A DNA stretch of 32,584 nt from Bacteroidales bacterium (lineage in GTDB: Bacteria > Bacteroidota > Bacteroidia > Bacteroidales > UBA1556), in contig JAGLDA010000003.1 of NCBI GenBank assembly GCA_023145955.1, positions 1 through 32,584 on the forward strand. The letters are read 5' to 3'. Below, piece by piece: positions 32,372 through 32,584 of the stretch. How positions within the stretch are numbered: position 1 is the stretch's first letter; each line of letters starts with the position of its first letter. The notes below the pieces were generated by a model. The model searched no databases and was not told the origin of the DNA. It saw only the letters and a program-made list of their open reading frames with translations. Made by a program: the position numbers and the translations under genes.

Positions 32372-32584
32372 ATGAAGAAAAACGTAGCATTGGTATTATC
32401 GGCAGGTGGAGCAAGGGGTTTTGCTCATATTGGAGTTATTGAAGAATTAGAAAAAAGAGGTTACCAAATAACTTCAGTGGCAGGTACTTCAATGGGCGCA
32501 TTGGTTGCCGGAATATATTCCACAGGAAAAATTTCAGAATTTAAACAGTGGGCATTACAACTTAATAAGTCGGAAGTATACCGT
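32372..32584 (+). CDS. Patatin-like phospholipase, N-terminal part (cut by window edge)
   Basis: The first 71 codons of a serine hydrolase with the patatin fold; members cleave acyl esters of phospholipids. The oxyanion-hole motif is SAGGARGFAHIGVIEELEKR at residues 10-29, and the nucleophile elbow is AGTSMGALVAGIYS with Ser40. The frame is open to the end of the window, so length and C-terminal domains (often a BamA-like barrel in Bacteroidota) cannot be judged. The start is the only ATG before the conserved block and follows AAAGG by 4 nt. Confidence 0.88.
   Translation, partial: MKKNVALVLSAGGARGFAHIGVIEELEKRGYQITSVAGTSMGALVAGIYSTGKISEFKQWALQLNKSEVYR

Overview
The window reads as chromosomal DNA of an AT-rich Bacteroidota, most likely a Bacteroidales or Marinilabiliales type (inference). 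The support is a SusC/SusD pair with a FecR anti-sigma factor and an ECF sigma factor, type IX secretion (T9SS) C-terminal domains, a C10 cysteine peptidase, DUF4199, a YbbR-coaE pair, and repeated matches to the Bacteroidota -7 promoter motif TAnnTTTG. I see no rRNA, tRNA, CRISPR array, phage genes or transposase gene.

Layout. (1) 1-2556, minus strand: an apparent operon of a six-helix-like membrane protein resembling the Mpv17 family, a 54-residue membrane protein at 1612-1776, and an outer-membrane porin. (2) 2787-4469, minus: the ribosome-associated ABC-F ATPase EttA. (3) 4807-16658, plus: a secreted T9SS cargo protein with its own promoter and terminator. It is followed by a tight run of C10 peptidase, FecR-like anti-sigma factor, STN-domain SusC, SusD lipoprotein, exported Ntn amidohydrolase and class I glutamine-amidotransferase-like lipoprotein, then an ECF sigma factor with its own promoter. 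I read this as a self-regulated system that cuts, imports and processes a peptide or amide-linked substrate. (4) 16766-18826, plus: a 7TM-HD phosphohydrolase of the PgpH type (c-di-AMP turnover). (5) 18875-19526, minus: a broken isoprenylcysteine-methyltransferase-like gene, split by a 206-bp MITE-like element flanked by a 3-bp target duplication and also carrying a frameshift. (6) 19627-23805, minus: sucC, an LptF/LptG-type permease, and an operon of a CoA-binding protein, a DUF4377+META lipoprotein and a DnaQ-like exonuclease. (7) 23875-27595, minus: etfB-etfA-acyl-CoA dehydrogenase with a clear terminator; the EtfB sequence looks like the type found in electron-bifurcating complexes of anaerobes. 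(8) 27768-32056, plus: ybbR-coaE, then DUF4199, GT2 and GT4 glycosyltransferases. (9) 32057-32584: a long imperfect inverted-repeat element, a perfect 20-bp palindrome and the start of a patatin-like phospholipase cut by the window edge.

The two most distinctive things are the peptidase/SusCD/Ntn-hydrolase/amidotransferase-like locus and the reconstructed methyltransferase pseudogene, where removing the inserted element and one copy of its target duplication restores the reading frame across the insertion point.
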